A stretch of 45,099 nt of DNA from Pseudoalteromonas sp. S16_S37 (lineage in GTDB: Bacteria; Pseudomonadota; Gammaproteobacteria; Enterobacterales; Alteromonadaceae): assembly GCF_014694405.1 (NCBI RefSeq), contig NZ_JAAUWV010000037.1, positions 1 through 45,099 on the forward strand, read 5' to 3'. The notes beneath the pieces are model-generated. The model was not told the origin of the DNA and did not search any database. It was given only the letters and a program-made list of their open reading frames with translations. Of this stretch, positions 44,640-45,099 are shown piece by piece. A program made the translations under genes and the position numbers. Numbering within the stretch: the first letter of the stretch is position 1; each line of letters opens with the position of its first letter.

Positions 44640-44669
44640 ATTAACGCATAACCGTGACACCGGTGTCAA
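44640..44669 (-). promoter_or_regulatory. Predicted promoter of edd-eda-gap
   Basis: On the minus strand TTGACA (44664-44669) and GTTAAT (44640-44645) are spaced by 18 bases. The -35 element is part of operator 2, and operator 1 lies just downstream of the -10 element, so a bound repressor would block RNA polymerase at both ends. Confidence 0.65.
44655..44668. promoter_or_regulatory. Palindromic operator 2 before edd (LacI-type)
   Basis: A second perfect copy of TGACACCGGTGTCA, 33 bases from the first (centre to centre), about three helical turns, so two repressor dimers could sit on the same face of the DNA. Confidence 0.8.
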
Positions 44670-44948
44670 CCTTTACTCATAAATTTAGTCTAAAAATCAT
44701 AAATGACCAAATAATGAACAAAACCGGGGTTTGGAATAAAAATGCGAACAATTTGGTCGCTTTAGAAGAATTATTTTGAGAACGAGAAAGTTACGAAAAA
44801 AAGAGTGTAACCGAGAGTTTACTGTGGATGGTTATCGCAGTGCGTAATTGCTGTCTAGCAAATTTGTATTGGCTAGAAAAGATCCTGACCTTCGTCAGGA
44901 AGACGAGTTTGGACACGGCTGTCACTTATTAAACTTATATTTTTGAGT
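44670..44948. other. Non-coding stretch between the edd promoter and the 19-bp repeats
   Basis: I see no credible gene on either strand here. The part 44670-44880 is AT-rich. A perfect small hairpin TCCTGAC-CTTC-GTCAGGA lies at 44883-44900, and it is followed by AGACGAG, which resembles the reverse complement of part of the repeat unit (CTCGTC). The hairpin could end a transcript coming from either side. Confidence 0.5.
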
Positions 44949-45099
44949 CTATCTCGTCATTCTGAAACTATCTCGTCATTCTGAAACTATCTCGTCATTC
45001 TGAAACTATCTCGTCATTCTGAAACTATCTCGTCATTCTGAAACTATCTCGTCATTCTGAAACTATCTCGTCATTCTGAAACTATCTCGTCATTCTGAA
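44949..45099. repeat. Tandem array of a 19-bp unit, running off the window end
   Basis: The unit CTATCTCGTCATTCTGAAA is repeated head to tail without any change: seven full copies and 18 bases of an eighth. The true copy number is unknown because the window ends inside the array. The unit has no internal palindrome and stop codons recur on both strands, so it is non-coding. There are no spacers, so it is not a CRISPR array. Confidence 0.95.

Noticed and set aside
44949..45099. CRISPR array
   Set aside because: The units are 19 bases head to tail with no spacers, and there are no cas genes in the window.

Overview
The window looks like chromosome of a marine gammaproteobacterium of the order Alteromonadales, most likely Pseudoalteromonas or a close relative. 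The reasons are moderate AT-richness, the gene order uvrY-uvrC-pgsA-glyW/cysT/leuZ, a MotY-type sodium-motor flagellar protein, divergent fabB/mnmC, an ilvY/ilvC pair and an edd-eda-gap Entner-Doudoroff operon. This assignment comes from gene content only; no database search was possible.

Layout. 1-120: the 3' end of an IS256-family element. 308-3519: a Tsx-like porin and two genes I cannot place in a family. 3720-5051: nine tRNA genes (4 Gly, 3 Leu, 2 Cys) on the minus strand behind one strong promoter, arranged as degenerate tandem units, each opened by a partial copy of the tRNA-Gly 5' half. 5123-8197: pgsA, uvrC, uvrY. 8374-19394: a DAACS symporter, a CBM9-like/DUF5916 outer-membrane protein, cysK, a solute-binding protein, putP, an EAL-HDOD protein and a TonB-dependent copper receptor. 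19562-26234: a DUF3820 protein, then a Fur-type iron-linked cluster on the minus strand (DUF4856 lipoprotein, imelysin lipoprotein, FecA-like receptor, fatty-acid-hydroxylase-type membrane protein). 26438-28948: ilvY and ilvC. 29245-33650: a chemoreceptor, a transglutaminase-like/TPR lipoprotein, an M28 peptidase and a GIY-YIG protein. 33772-40864: housekeeping genes bamE, rnfH, ratA, smpB, fabB, mnmC, motY, rnt. 40964-44669: edd-eda-gap behind two identical palindromic operators. 44949-45099: a 19-bp tandem repeat that runs off the window end.

The parts most worth a second look are the tRNA-Gly 5'-half repeats inside the tRNA operon, the iron cluster with its Fur-box promoter, internal terminators and atypical imelysin motif, the paired operators that bracket the edd promoter, and the 19-bp repeat array.
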